Assembly (NCBI GenBank): GCA_000437435.1
Contig: FR899627.1
Coordinates: 1 to 55,776, forward strand
Source: Clostridium sp. CAG:768
GTDB lineage: Bacteria > Cyanobacteriota > Vampirovibrionia > Gastranaerophilales > Gastranaerophilaceae
Length of the DNA: 55,776 nucleotides
Reading direction: 5' to 3'
Positions within the stretch are counted from its first letter, which is position 1. Each line of letters starts with the position of its first letter. The notes under the pieces were generated by a model. It saw nothing but the letters and a program-made list of their open reading frames with translations. It searched no databases and was not told where the DNA came from. Made by a program: the position numbers and the translations under genes. Below, in pieces: positions 7,805-15,302 of the stretch.

Positions 7805-8441
7805 AATTAAAGAATTTATAAAAAAAATCAAAGAAAACTACCTAAAAATCAATCCAATGGTAAGAGAGACCATTGAAACAATAGTATTTGTTGTTGTAAT
7901 GGTTATTATAATAAGATTTTTTATTGGAGAAATACGCTGGATACCTTCAGCATCAATGCGTCCAACTCTTATTGAAGGCGATAGAATTATAGTTGAAAGA
8001 TTTTCAAGATTTTACAAAACTCCAAAACGCGGAGATATAATGGTATTTTACCCTCCATTTGAAGTTTTAAAAAATACACCTTGGAAAATTTTTTCTCGTC
8101 TTACAGGATTTTTCTGCAAAGATGTTGCTTATATAAAAAGAGTAATTGGAACTCCTGGAGATAAATTTGAAATAAAAACAGATAAAGACGGTAAAAGTAG
8201 AGTATATATAAATGATGAACCTCTTAATGAACCATATATTATGAGTGAATATTATGGAAAACCATGCACTAAAGATATGATCTGTGGTCCTATTATAATT
8301 CCAGAACATCAATATTTAATGATGGGAGATAATAGAGGAAATTCATATGATAGTCGCTGGTGGGGGTTATTACCTGAAGACAGATTTATTGGTAGAGCTG
8401 TATTTTTATTCTGGCCATTAAATCGCTTGAAAACTTTTTAA
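7797..8441 (+). CDS. lepB: Signal peptidase I
   Basis: Membrane serine protease that removes signal peptides from exported proteins. The 214-residue protein has one N-terminal membrane anchor (about residues 24-45), the catalytic serine box PSASMRPTL, the lysine box YIKRVIGTPGD and the C-terminal GDNRGNSYDSRWWG motif. All are standard type I family features. It overlaps the preceding prenyl synthase by eight bases and is closed by a strong bidirectional terminator shared with the convergent gene at 8474. Confidence 0.96.
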   Translation: MNKIKEFIKKIKENYLKINPMVRETIETIVFVVVMVIIIRFFIGEIRWIPSASMRPTLIEGDRIIVERFSRFYKTPKRGDIMVFYPPFEVLKNTPWKIFSRLTGFFCKDVAYIKRVIGTPGDKFEIKTDKDGKSRVYINDEPLNEPYIMSEYYGKPCTKDMICGPIIIPEHQYLMMGDNRGNSYDSRWWGLLPEDRFIGRAVFLFWPLNRLKTF

Positions 8442-8443
8442 TT

Positions 8444-8472
8444 AAAAAATCACCTTTAAAAGGTGATTTTTT
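8444..8472. terminator. Bidirectional terminator between lepB and 8474 gene
   Basis: AAAAAATCACCTTT / AAAGGTGATTTTTT: a perfect stem with A and T flanks, working for both convergent genes. Confidence 0.88.
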
Positions 8473-8473
8473 A

Positions 8474-8860
8474 TTACATTAATAAGTGATAATATTTCAT
8501 ATAATCTGCCATAATCTGAGAACTTGTAGCATTCGCGACAGTAGCTTTCAGTTCTTGATTTCTGTCCGTTTCCGACGATTTTTGGACTTTTTCAGTTTCT
8601 TTATTATCTGGTGAATTCTGCTGAACCTTTTCTTGCTCTTGTAATTGTGCTGCATACTCCTGCATTGCAGCTTGAATTTCTTGCATTCTAGCTTTATCAC
8701 CTGAATATGAGCCTGTCGATTCAATACCATTATCTTGAAATTCTTGTAAAATCTGTGCCCATTCATTATAATTAGTAATAGATGTTCCTTGAGCCTGAGC
8801 AGCCGCCTGCGCTTTTCTTAACTCATCTTCCGATTGTATTCCATCAACTTTTATAGCCAT
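8474..8860 (-). CDS. Unrecognised small Gln-rich helical protein
   Basis: No family recognised. The 128-residue protein is soluble and hydrophilic. A helical N-terminal half rich in Ala and Gln is followed by a Lys/Glu/Ser linker (about residues 78-105) and a short C-terminal helix ending in DYMKYYHLLM. A good Shine-Dalgarno (AAGGAGAG) precedes ATGGCTATAAAAG. The promoter region resembles that of the small gene at 44452: both contain GAAATTGG followed by ATACTT(T/A)ATAT. It belongs by style to the group of small exported-looking or helical proteins in this window, but that link rests on the promoter only. Confidence 0.65.
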   Translation of the reverse strand: MAIKVDGIQSEDELRKAQAAAQAQGTSITNYNEWAQILQEFQDNGIESTGSYSGDKARMQEIQAAMQEYAAQLQEQEKVQQNSPDNKETEKVQKSSETDRNQELKATVANATSSQIMADYMKYYHLLM

Positions 8861-8886
8861 AGAATCTCTCCTTAATATTGCATCTA

Positions 8887-8915
8887 TTTATATTAAGTAT
8901 ATTATTCCCAGCCAA
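8887..8915 (-). promoter_or_regulatory. Promoter of the 8474-8860 gene
   Basis: On the minus strand, TTGGCT (8915-8910), a 17-base spacer and TATAAA (8892-8887). It shares the GAAATTGG...ATACTTAATAT context with the promoter at 44486. Confidence 0.5.
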
Positions 8916-8952
8916 TTTCAAAAAACATAAAATTTGTAAAAAAAATTAATAA

Positions 8953-9015
8953 TTATAATTTAAAATTTAATAATTCAGATACAGACATATTTAATACCTC
9001 TGCAATTTGTAAAAA
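8953..9015 (-). pseudogene. Relic of an XRE-family regulator (C-terminal end only)
   Basis: The minus-strand frame at 9015-8953 reads FLQIAEVLNMSVSELLNFKL then stop. This is the last helix of a Cro/C1-type HTH domain; compare TLEAIAGAFGITVQELCNF at the end of the intact regulator at 40342. An in-frame stop lies immediately upstream and no HTH core follows, so only a remnant is left. Confidence 0.6.
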
Positions 9016-9016
9016 T

Positions 9017-9065
9017 TAGTGGCTAATGAATCATCCACTAAACCCTAATTTATTAGGATTCATAC
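9017..9065. other. Paired hairpins with possible pseudoknot
   Basis: TTAGTGG (9017-9023) pairs with CCACTAA (9036-9042). CCTAAT/ATTAGG forms a second hairpin at 9045-9058. ATGAATC in the first loop can pair with GATTCAT after the second. On the minus strand the first hairpin is followed by TTTTT and could act as a terminator. The function is unknown. Confidence 0.4.
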
Positions 9066-9158
9066 TACTTTAATTTTATAAGCTTGAATATTTTATTACA
9101 TGTGTTATCATGTTTCTATATGAAAAATAAAATATCACATAAGAAGAGAAAGGATTTT

Positions 9159-9818
9159 ATGAATAAAGGATTTACATTAGCAGAAGTTTTAATTACACTT
9201 GGAATAATTGGAGTAGTTGTAGCACTAACTCTACCAGCACTTATAAATGAATATAAAAAGCAAGAATATGTTGCAAGATTACAAAAAGGTATATCAATAC
9301 TTAACAATGGTTACAGACTTATGATGGCTGACGAAGAAGTTAATGATTTTGACCAATTAGAGTTACAAAAATGTAACCCTACAGTTGTATCATCAGATTT
9401 TTCTTGTATCAGTCCTTATTTCAAAAAATATTTTAACATAGTAGCAGATAATGCAAGTAATAGTGACGATTTTTACCCATACACAGAAGTAATCACTCTA
9501 AAGAAATCAAACGGAGCAGTTGTAGGTGTTCTATGCATAAAACAATATTATAGCTTTATCACTGGTGATGGAATTTTATTTGCACCATTCTCTTTTGCAG
9601 GAGTTGGGGATGCTGTTATTGATGTAAATGGAAATAGAAAACCTAATCAAGTAGGAAGAGACATATTTGTTCTTGAGAATAATAATGGGACATTTGTACC
9701 TAAAGGTAGTAAAACTTGGGATGATGCTTCAAACAATGATTATTGCGATACTAAATCAGGTTTAGGTTACGGATGTGGTGCAAGAATAGTCGCTAAAGGT
9801 TGGAAAATGGATTATTAG
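9159..9818 (+). CDS. Type IV pilin-like / type II secretion pseudopilin-like prepilin
   Basis: Secreted filament-type subunit anchored by its N-terminal helix. The ATG at 9159 gives the classic short prepilin leader MNKG before FTLAEVLITLGIIGVVVALTL, the prepilin peptidase site and hydrophobic stalk. GAAAGGA sits just upstream and supports this start over the longer frame beginning at 9084. The mature globular part (about 190 residues) has paired cysteines and the segment DVNGNRKPNQVGRDIF, closely matching DINGLKGPNIVGRDLF in the prepilin at 45917. No pilus assembly genes are nearby, so it is an orphan subunit. Confidence 0.88.
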   Translation: MNKGFTLAEVLITLGIIGVVVALTLPALINEYKKQEYVARLQKGISILNNGYRLMMADEEVNDFDQLELQKCNPTVVSSDFSCISPYFKKYFNIVADNASNSDDFYPYTEVITLKKSNGAVVGVLCIKQYYSFITGDGILFAPFSFAGVGDAVIDVNGNRKPNQVGRDIFVLENNNGTFVPKGSKTWDDASNNDYCDTKSGLGYGCGARIVAKGWKMDY

Positions 9819-10003
9819 TACTTTTTATTTTGTTTAATTAAAAATACAAATAATTAAAAATATTAAGAAAAATTTACAAAAGTCTGAAAAGTTGCTTTAA
9901 TAATGATTTTTTAAGATTCAAGCGAATATTGTTAGTGTGACGTTTTTAGAAAAACACTCAATAAATTTGTTACTTTTTTTGTATGAAAAACATGTCAAAA
10001 CCG

Positions 10004-10026
10004 CTTGCAAACAAATATTTTGCAAG
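10004..10026. promoter_or_regulatory. Inverted repeat upstream of the infA -10 box
   Basis: CTTGCAAA (10004-10011) and TTTGCAAG (10019-10026) form a perfect 8-base inverted repeat with a 7-base spacer. It ends seven bases before TATAAT at 10033 and covers the -35 region. It could be a regulator site controlling the operon. Confidence 0.45.
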
Positions 10027-10032
10027 TAAGAT

Positions 10033-10038
10033 TATAAT
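10033..10038 (+). promoter_or_regulatory. -10 box of the infA-rpsI operon promoter
   Basis: TATAAT followed by AGCG. The same TATAATAGCG string is found before fusA (22999-23008). No good -35 is present, which fits an activated or extended promoter. Confidence 0.5.
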
Positions 10039-10092
10039 AGCGCCTAAATTAGGTGTATATTTAACAGCCGAATTTAACCAAATGAGGAAAAT

Positions 10093-10308
10093 ATGTCAAA
10101 AGACGTTATAGAATTTGAAGGTACAATTTTAGAGGCAATGCCTAACGCTATGTTTCGCGTAAAACTAGAAAATGATCACGAAATCTTAGCACATATTTCA
10201 GGCAAAATCAGAAAAAATTTCATAAGAATTTTGCCGGGTGACAAAGTAAAAGTTGAAATGACACCATACGACTTAAGCAGAGGCAGAATCACATTCCGCC
10301 TAAAATAA
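10093..10308 (+). CDS. infA: Translation initiation factor IF-1
   Basis: Binds the ribosomal A site during initiation. At 71 residues it is the usual size, with the S1-like OB-fold sequence IEFEGTILEAMPNAMFRVKL...HISGKIRKNFIRILPGDKVKVEMTPYDLSRGRI, matching the family throughout. GAGG lies five bases before the ATG. It is the first gene of the rpmJ-rpsM-rpsK-rpsD-rpoA-rplQ operon. Confidence 0.98.
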   Translation: MSKDVIEFEGTILEAMPNAMFRVKLENDHEILAHISGKIRKNFIRILPGDKVKVEMTPYDLSRGRITFRLK

Positions 10309-10350
10309 ATAAAAAATCTCACGTACAAACACAATATAAAGGAAAGAAAA

Positions 10351-10464
10351 ATGAAAGTTAGATCATCAGTAAAACCAATGTGCGATAAATGCAAATGTAT
10401 CAAAAGAAAAGGCAGAATCGCAGTAATTTGTGAAAACCCAAAACATAAACAAAGACAAGGTTAA
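10351..10464 (+). CDS. rpmJ: 50S ribosomal protein L36
   Basis: Read directly from the sequence: a 37-residue protein beginning MKVRSSVKPMCDKCKC and ending HKQRQG. It has the zinc-binding CxxC...C...H pattern of the zinc-containing form of L36. AAAGGAAAG precedes the ATG. It lies between infA and rpsM, its normal place. Confidence 0.97.
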   Translation: MKVRSSVKPMCDKCKCIKRKGRIAVICENPKHKQRQG

Positions 10465-10480
10465 TTCACAACAACAAAAA

Positions 10481-10533
10481 TAAGCTGAATCTGCGAGCTT
10501 AACGGCAGATGGTGAGGAAGAATTTAAGCCTCA
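10481..10533 (+). promoter_or_regulatory. Candidate H-type pseudoknot leader before rpsM
   Basis: Interleaved pairing: TAAGCT (10481-10486) with AGCTTA (10496-10501), and ATCTGC (10489-10494) with GCAGAT (10505-10510). A further hairpin follows: TGAGG (10513-10517) / CCTCA (10529-10533). In E. coli, S4 represses the rpsM-rpsK-rpsD operon by binding a leader pseudoknot at the same place. The analogy is an inference. Confidence 0.6.
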
Positions 10534-10572
10534 TATCAAAAAAAATCTAACAACAAGAAAGGAAAAATTAAA

Positions 10573-10944
10573 ATGGCAAGACTAGCAGGGGTAGATTTAC
10601 CTCGTAACAAAAGAATGGAAATAGCATTAACATACATCTACGGTATCGGACCGACTAGAGCAAAAAAAATTCTTGATGCTACAAAAATTTCACCTGATTT
10701 AAGAACAGATGACTTAACAGATGAAGATATTAAATTGTTAAGAAACGAATTAGCAAACTACCACATTGAAGGTGACCTTCGTCGTGAAGTTTCTTTACAC
10801 ATTAAACGTTTACAAGAAATCGGATCTTACAGAGGTCTAAGACATAAACGCAACCTTCCATGTCGCGGACAAAGAACAAAAACTAACGCTAGAACAAGAC
10901 GTGGTAAAAAAGGCTTAGCTATCACTAAAAAGAAAACAGTTTAG
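10573..10944 (+). CDS. rpsM: 30S ribosomal protein S13
   Basis: Head protein of the small subunit that contacts tRNA and the 50S subunit. The 123-residue sequence begins MARLAGVDLPRNKRMEIALT and ends with the basic tail GQRTKTNARTRRGKKG. Both are family hallmarks. AAAGGAAA precedes the ATG. The leader carries a candidate pseudoknot (10481-10533). Confidence 0.98.
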   Translation: MARLAGVDLPRNKRMEIALTYIYGIGPTRAKKILDATKISPDLRTDDLTDEDIKLLRNELANYHIEGDLRREVSLHIKRLQEIGSYRGLRHKRNLPCRGQRTKTNARTRRGKKGLAITKKKTV

Positions 10945-10978
10945 TAAATAATTAATTTTAAAAATAGAGGAAATAAAA

Positions 10979-11365
10979 ATGGCAAGACCAGTAAAAACTA
11001 AGAAAAAAGAAAAAAAGAACGTATTGCAAGGTGTTGTACACATTCAATCAACATTTAACAATACAATCGTAACTTCAACAGATACTCAAGGTAATGCTAT
11101 TGCATGGGCAACAGCAGGAGCTACAGGTTTCAAAGGTGCTAGAAAAGGTACACCATTCGCAGCTCAATCAGCAGCTGAACTTGTTGCTAAAAAATCAATC
11201 GATCAAGGTATGAAAAAAGTTGAAGTACATATCAAAGGACCTGGTTCAGGTAGAGAAACTGCAATCAGAGCTATCCAAGCTGCAGGTTTGGAAATTACAT
11301 TAATCAAAGACGTAACTCCAATCCCTCACAACGGATGCCGTCCACCTAAAAAACGTCGTGTATAA
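10979..11365 (+). CDS. rpsK: 30S ribosomal protein S11
   Basis: Small-subunit platform protein near the mRNA exit. It has 128 residues, with the conserved VHIQSTFNNTIVTSTD core and the C-terminal DVTPIPHNGCRPPKKRRV. AGAGGAAA lies before the ATG. It is co-transcribed with rpsM 34 bases upstream. Confidence 0.98.
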   Translation: MARPVKTKKKEKKNVLQGVVHIQSTFNNTIVTSTDTQGNAIAWATAGATGFKGARKGTPFAAQSAAELVAKKSIDQGMKKVEVHIKGPGSGRETAIRAIQAAGLEITLIKDVTPIPHNGCRPPKKRRV

Positions 11366-11392
11366 TGACGAATTAAGTAAAGGAAACAAATA

Positions 11393-11442
11393 GATAGGGG
11401 CTTGCGTTAAAAGCCAAAACAGCAAACCATAGATGCCCTATC
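11393..11442 (+). promoter_or_regulatory. Structured leader before rpsD
   Basis: GATAGGG (11393-11399) pairs with CCCTATC (11436-11442). Inside, GGCTT (11399-11403) pairs with AAGCC (11411-11415). The 103-base gap is unusually long and GC-rich for this operon. It could be an S4 autoregulatory site or an RNA processing site. Confidence 0.5.
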
Positions 11443-11467
11443 ACAAACAAAAGGAGAAATAAACAAA

Positions 11468-12070
11468 ATGGCTAGATATACAGGACCAAGTAATAAATTA
11501 TTCAGAAATAAAAAAGTAAAAGATTTGTCAAACAGAAAATTAACATCTTCTATGAGACAAACAGCTTCAGGCCAACACGGTGCTGTTAGAAAAAAACTTT
11601 CTGAATATGCTATTCACTTAGCAGAAAAACAAAAAATCAGATTTACTTATTTAGTAAGTGAAAAACAATTCGCTAAATATTATAAAGAAGCTGCAAGAAG
11701 AAAAGGCGTAACAGGTACAATCCTTTTACAAATCTTAGAATCAAGATTAGATAACGTTCTTTTCAGAGCAGGATTAGGTATCACTCGTAAACAAACAAGA
11801 CAAATCGTTAACCACGGTCACGTTCTTGTAAACGATAAAAAAGTAGATATTCCATCATATTTAGTTAAAGCAGGTGATGTAATCACAATCAAATCAAAAA
11901 GCAGCGCATTTTTGAAAAGTGTAACTGAATTAATTGATATGGCTTGTGCACCAGCTTGGATGACAATTGATAAAGAGGCTCTAAAAATCACTTTCGACAG
12001 AATTCCAGAAAGAGAAGAATTAGATCCTGAATTCAAAGAACAACTTGTAATCGAGTACTATTCTAAATAA
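11468..12070 (+). CDS. rpsD: 30S ribosomal protein S4
   Basis: Primary 16S rRNA-binding protein and, in many bacteria, a translational repressor of its own operon. It has 200 residues; the S4 RNA-binding domain is visible as LESRLDNVLFRAGLGITRKQTRQIVNHGHVLVN. The N terminus lacks the zinc cysteines of some S4 forms. AAAGGAGAAA precedes the ATG. From general knowledge, Cyanobacteria keep rpsD outside this cluster, so its position here is a difference from the sister phylum. Confidence 0.97.
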   Translation: MARYTGPSNKLFRNKKVKDLSNRKLTSSMRQTASGQHGAVRKKLSEYAIHLAEKQKIRFTYLVSEKQFAKYYKEAARRKGVTGTILLQILESRLDNVLFRAGLGITRKQTRQIVNHGHVLVNDKKVDIPSYLVKAGDVITIKSKSSAFLKSVTELIDMACAPAWMTIDKEALKITFDRIPEREELDPEFKEQLVIEYYSK

Positions 12071-12128
12071 TGAATTTTAAACCCGAACAATAAAAACAAA
12101 TAGTTAACAACAACTAGGAGATTAAAAA

Positions 12129-13094
12129 ATGGAATTAAAAATTAAATGTGTTAATACAACAACAAGTTCTGACGGTTCACAATACGGTAAATTCGTAATT
12201 GAACCATTAGAAAAAGGCTTCGGTACAACAATTGGTAACTCTTTAAGACGTGTACTTCTTTCAAGCTTAGAAGGAACTGCTGTTACATCTGTAAGAATAG
12301 AAGGTATTACTCATGAATATACAGCTATTCCTGGTGTATTAGAAGATGTTATCGATGTTATGCTTAACCTTAAAGGATTGGTTGTAAAAACTGATTCCAA
12401 AGAACCTCAACATTTAAGAATAGATGTTGATCGTCCGGGCGCAGTACTTGCAAGTGATATTCAGCTTCCTGCAGGTGTAAAAGTAGTTAACCCTGATTGG
12501 CTAATTTGTACAGTTGCAGATGGTGGTAGCTTCCACGCAGATATAGTTGTAGAAACAGGAAAAGGATATGTAGCTCACGATGTACCTAGAGATTCTAAAG
12601 GAGCATCAATCGATGTTCTTCCTATCGATGCAACATTTATGCCTATCAAACGTGTAAGCTATAACGTAGAAAGCACTCGTGTTGGAGATTCTATCGACTT
12701 CGATAAATTAACTTTAGAAATCTGGTCAAACGGTTCAATCGATGTAACAAATGCATTAAGCCAAGCATCAAATCTTTTGATTGATCACTTTATGCAAATT
12801 TCATCAATCACAGGTCAACCTGTAATTACACCATCAATAGCTGTTGAAGAAAAAGTTGAAGATGATACAAACACTCCAACAATGACTATTGAAGAATTGG
12901 AACTTTCTGTAAGAGCATATAACTGCTTGAAACGTGCAAGTATCAATTCAATGGCTGAATTATTGAAAAAATCAGAACATGATTTATTAAATATTAAAAA
13001 CTTCGGAAAGAAATCTTCTGACGAAGTAATCGAAAGACTTCACCACTTTGGACTAGACTTAGCTCCAAACCCTGAAATTGAAGAAGAAGTATAA
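12129..13094 (+). CDS. rpoA: RNA polymerase subunit alpha
   Basis: Assembles RNA polymerase and contacts UP elements and activators. It has 321 residues: an N-terminal assembly domain (FVIEPLEKGFGTTIGNSLRRVLLSSLEG), a short acidic linker (about residues 235-255) and the C-terminal helix-hairpin-helix domain (LELSVRAYNCLKRASINSMAELL...LLNIKNFGKKSSDEV). CTAGGAG precedes the ATG. It is flanked by rpsD and rplQ in the standard order. Confidence 0.98.
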   Translation: MELKIKCVNTTTSSDGSQYGKFVIEPLEKGFGTTIGNSLRRVLLSSLEGTAVTSVRIEGITHEYTAIPGVLEDVIDVMLNLKGLVVKTDSKEPQHLRIDVDRPGAVLASDIQLPAGVKVVNPDWLICTVADGGSFHADIVVETGKGYVAHDVPRDSKGASIDVLPIDATFMPIKRVSYNVESTRVGDSIDFDKLTLEIWSNGSIDVTNALSQASNLLIDHFMQISSITGQPVITPSIAVEEKVEDDTNTPTMTIEELELSVRAYNCLKRASINSMAELLKKSEHDLLNIKNFGKKSSDEVIERLHHFGLDLAPNPEIEEEV

Positions 13095-13119
13095 TAATAA
13101 AACATAAAGGAATAAAAAA

Positions 13120-13548
13120 ATGAGACACCAAACTAAAAAACATACGCTTGGAAAAGCAAAGGATCAAAGAGATGCTTTGTTACGTTCTTTAGCAACTGAA
13201 CTTTTTGTACATGGTGAAATCAAAACAACTATGGCTAGAGCAAAAGCTTTAAGACCATATGCTGAAGAAATTATCACCCTTGCAAAAAGAGGCGACTTAC
13301 ACGCACGTCGTCAAGCAGCTAAATTTATATTTGACAAAGAAACTGGAAAATATATTGATTTAGCAACAGGCGAAATTTTTGAAACTCCTTCTGCTGACAA
13401 AAAATTAGCTGAAGAAACAGTTTTAAGAAAATTATTCGTAATCATTGGGAAAAAATATTCTGATCGTCAAGGCGGTTATACAAGAATATTCAGATTACCT
13501 CCAAGACGCGGTGACGCTTCTGAAATGGCTCTAATCCAATTGGTATAA
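13120..13548 (+). CDS. rplQ: 50S ribosomal protein L17, with an internal insertion
   Basis: Large-subunit protein at the tunnel exit. The N-terminal part (HTLGKAKDQRDALLRSLATEL...GEIKTTMARAKALR) is cyanobacteria-like, and the C-terminal GGYTRIFRLPPRRGDASEMALIQLV is canonical. At 142 residues it is about 25 longer than typical L17. The extra part is an insertion around ETGKYIDLATGEIFETPSAD between the conserved blocks. The next gene, truA, starts three bases after its stop. Confidence 0.96.
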   Translation: MRHQTKKHTLGKAKDQRDALLRSLATELFVHGEIKTTMARAKALRPYAEEIITLAKRGDLHARRQAAKFIFDKETGKYIDLATGEIFETPSADKKLAEETVLRKLFVIIGKKYSDRQGGYTRIFRLPPRRGDASEMALIQLV

Positions 13549-13551
13549 GCC

Positions 13552-14319
13552 ATGCGTTACGCACTTCAAGTTCAGTATATCGGTAAAAATTATGCCGGAA
13601 GCCAAATCCAATTTGAAAACGGCAAAGAAATAGATACTCCGACAATACAAGGAGAACTTGAAAAAGCAATTAGTACATTGATATTCGGAAATACCGAAAA
13701 TAATAACCGACAAATAAAGACAATTTTTTCCGGAAGAACTGATAAAGGCGTCAATTCTAAAGGACAGGTAGTTCATTTTGATATAGACAAACCTATTGTT
13801 GCTTCAAAGTTTGTCTATCATCTTAATGAAATTCTTCCCAAAGACATCTCCGTCAGTGATTTGGAACAAGTCGATGATAGATTTCATGCTCAAAAATCTG
13901 CTAAAAAAAGATTTTACAGATATGTATTTATTAATCGTAAATATAAAAACGCTTTTGATGGCGATTTAATGAGAATTAAATATGAAATTAACATTGAAAG
14001 AATGCAAAAAAGCCTAAATTATTTATTAGGCGAACATGATTTTTCTAGTTTCAAAAGCTCCGGAACGCTAAACCCAAGCAAAATTTGCTTTATTGAAAAA
14101 GCCGAATGCAAAAAAGACGGTGATAAAGTTATTATCGATATTGTAGGGAACAGGTTTCTATATAATATGGTAAGAACAATTGTCGGAACCCTTTTAGAAA
14201 TAGAAGGACATAACCTGCAAGCTGAGCATATGAAAGAAGTTCTTGAAATATGTGACAGAACAAAAGCAGGACAAACAGTCAGTCCATACGGGTTGACATT
14301 AATGAAAGTAGAATACTAA
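13552..14319 (+). CDS. truA: tRNA pseudouridine(38-40) synthase
   Basis: Isomerises uridines in the anticodon stem-loop of tRNAs. It has 255 residues, with the catalytic aspartate in FSGRTDKGVNSKGQVVHFD, the RFHAQKSAKKRFYRYVF block and the C-terminal NRFLYNMVRTIVGTLLEIE motif. It lies between rplQ and rplM, as in Cyanobacteria. Near-zero spacing to rplQ and no separate promoter indicate operon expression. Confidence 0.97.
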   Translation: MRYALQVQYIGKNYAGSQIQFENGKEIDTPTIQGELEKAISTLIFGNTENNNRQIKTIFSGRTDKGVNSKGQVVHFDIDKPIVASKFVYHLNEILPKDISVSDLEQVDDRFHAQKSAKKRFYRYVFINRKYKNAFDGDLMRIKYEINIERMQKSLNYLLGEHDFSSFKSSGTLNPSKICFIEKAECKKDGDKVIIDIVGNRFLYNMVRTIVGTLLEIEGHNLQAEHMKEVLEICDRTKAGQTVSPYGLTLMKVEY

Positions 14320-14342
14320 CAAAATATAAATGGAGACTAAGC

Positions 14343-14780
14343 ATGAAAACATATTCAGCAAAACCTCTAGAAGTTGAAAGAAAATGGTATCTAATCGATG
14401 CTGAAGGAGAAGTTCTTGGCAGATTAGCTACTAGAGTCGCAAATATTTTAAGAGGAAAAAATAAACCTGAATATACACCAAACGTTGATACAGGTGATTT
14501 CGTTATCGTAATCAATGCTGAAAAAGTTTTGGTAACAGGTAAAAAAGAAACTGATAAAATTTATTATCACCATACAGGATTCCCTGGTGGATTAAAATCA
14601 GCTAGCGTAAAAGAATTACGTGAAAAAGATGCAAGATTACTGATTGAAAAAGCAGTAAAAGGCATGCTTCAACATAATACTTTAGGTGATACACAATTCA
14701 CTAAATTAAAAGTATACAACGGAAGCGAACATCCACACGCTGCTCAAAAACCAATCGTGTTGGAAAAGGAGGCTAAATAA
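14343..14780 (+). CDS. rplM: 50S ribosomal protein L13
   Basis: Early-assembly large-subunit protein. It has 145 residues, with conserved KWYLIDAEGEVLGRLATRVANILRGKNKPEYTPN and VKGMLQHNTLGDTQFTKLKVYNGSEHPHAAQKP. GGAGACTAAGC precedes the ATG. Its stop overlaps the rpsI start by one base (TAATG). Confidence 0.98.
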   Translation: MKTYSAKPLEVERKWYLIDAEGEVLGRLATRVANILRGKNKPEYTPNVDTGDFVIVINAEKVLVTGKKETDKIYYHHTGFPGGLKSASVKELREKDARLLIEKAVKGMLQHNTLGDTQFTKLKVYNGSEHPHAAQKPIVLEKEAK

Positions 14781-15175
14781 TGGCAGATAAAGAAATTATG
14801 GCTACAGGACGTAGAAAAACCTCTATCGCAGTTGTTAAACTTGTAAAAGGTAAAGGTCGTATCTTCGTTAACGGTAAAACATTAAAAAATTATATCGGAA
14901 ACAGACCTGCAATTGAAATGTTAGTATACAGACCTTTAGTATTAACTGACAATCAAGAAAAATATGATGTAAGAGTAAAAGCAGTAGGTGGCGGTGTTGT
15001 TGCTCAATGCGGAGCTATCAGACATGGTATTTCAAGAGCGTTAGTTAAAGCTAATGAAGAATACAAAAACGTTTTACGTTTAGAAGGACTTCTAACTCGT
15101 GACCCTCGTGTTAAAGAACGTAAAAAATACGGTCGTAAACGTGCTAGAAAACGTTTCCAATTCTCAAAACGTTAA
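14780..15175 (+). CDS. rpsI: 30S ribosomal protein S9
   Basis: Small-subunit head protein whose C-terminal tail reaches the P-site tRNA. It has 131 residues, with ATGRRKTSIAVVKLVKGKGRI, GGGVVAQCGAIRHGISRAL and the terminal KYGRKRARKRFQFSKR. AAAAGGAGGCTAA gives a strong ribosome site overlapping the end of rplM. It is the last gene of the operon, followed by two terminators. Confidence 0.98.
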   Translation: MADKEIMATGRRKTSIAVVKLVKGKGRIFVNGKTLKNYIGNRPAIEMLVYRPLVLTDNQEKYDVRVKAVGGGVVAQCGAIRHGISRALVKANEEYKNVLRLEGLLTRDPRVKERKKYGRKRARKRFQFSKR

Positions 15176-15199
15176 TATTTTTCAAAATATATACAACAA

Positions 15200-15226
15200 A
15201 AAACCAACAGAAATGTTGGTTTTTTT
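15200..15226 (+). terminator. Terminator of the ribosomal operon
   Basis: AACCAACA / TGTTGGTT with a four-base loop, then TTTTT. Confidence 0.9.
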
Positions 15227-15243
15227 GTTTATGAATAAAATAA

Positions 15244-15273
15244 AAAAAGATGGTTTATTATTACCATCTTTTA
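15244..15273. terminator. Second, bidirectional terminator
   Basis: AAAGATGGT / ACCATCTTT with A and T flanks. It also serves the convergent gene at 15303. Confidence 0.8.
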
Positions 15274-15302
15274 AATATTCCTTTTTCCTAATTTCCTATT
15301 GA

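Noticed and set aside
9084..9158. Longer start of the first prepilin
   Set aside because: The ATG at 9159 has a good ribosome site and gives the normal short prepilin leader.
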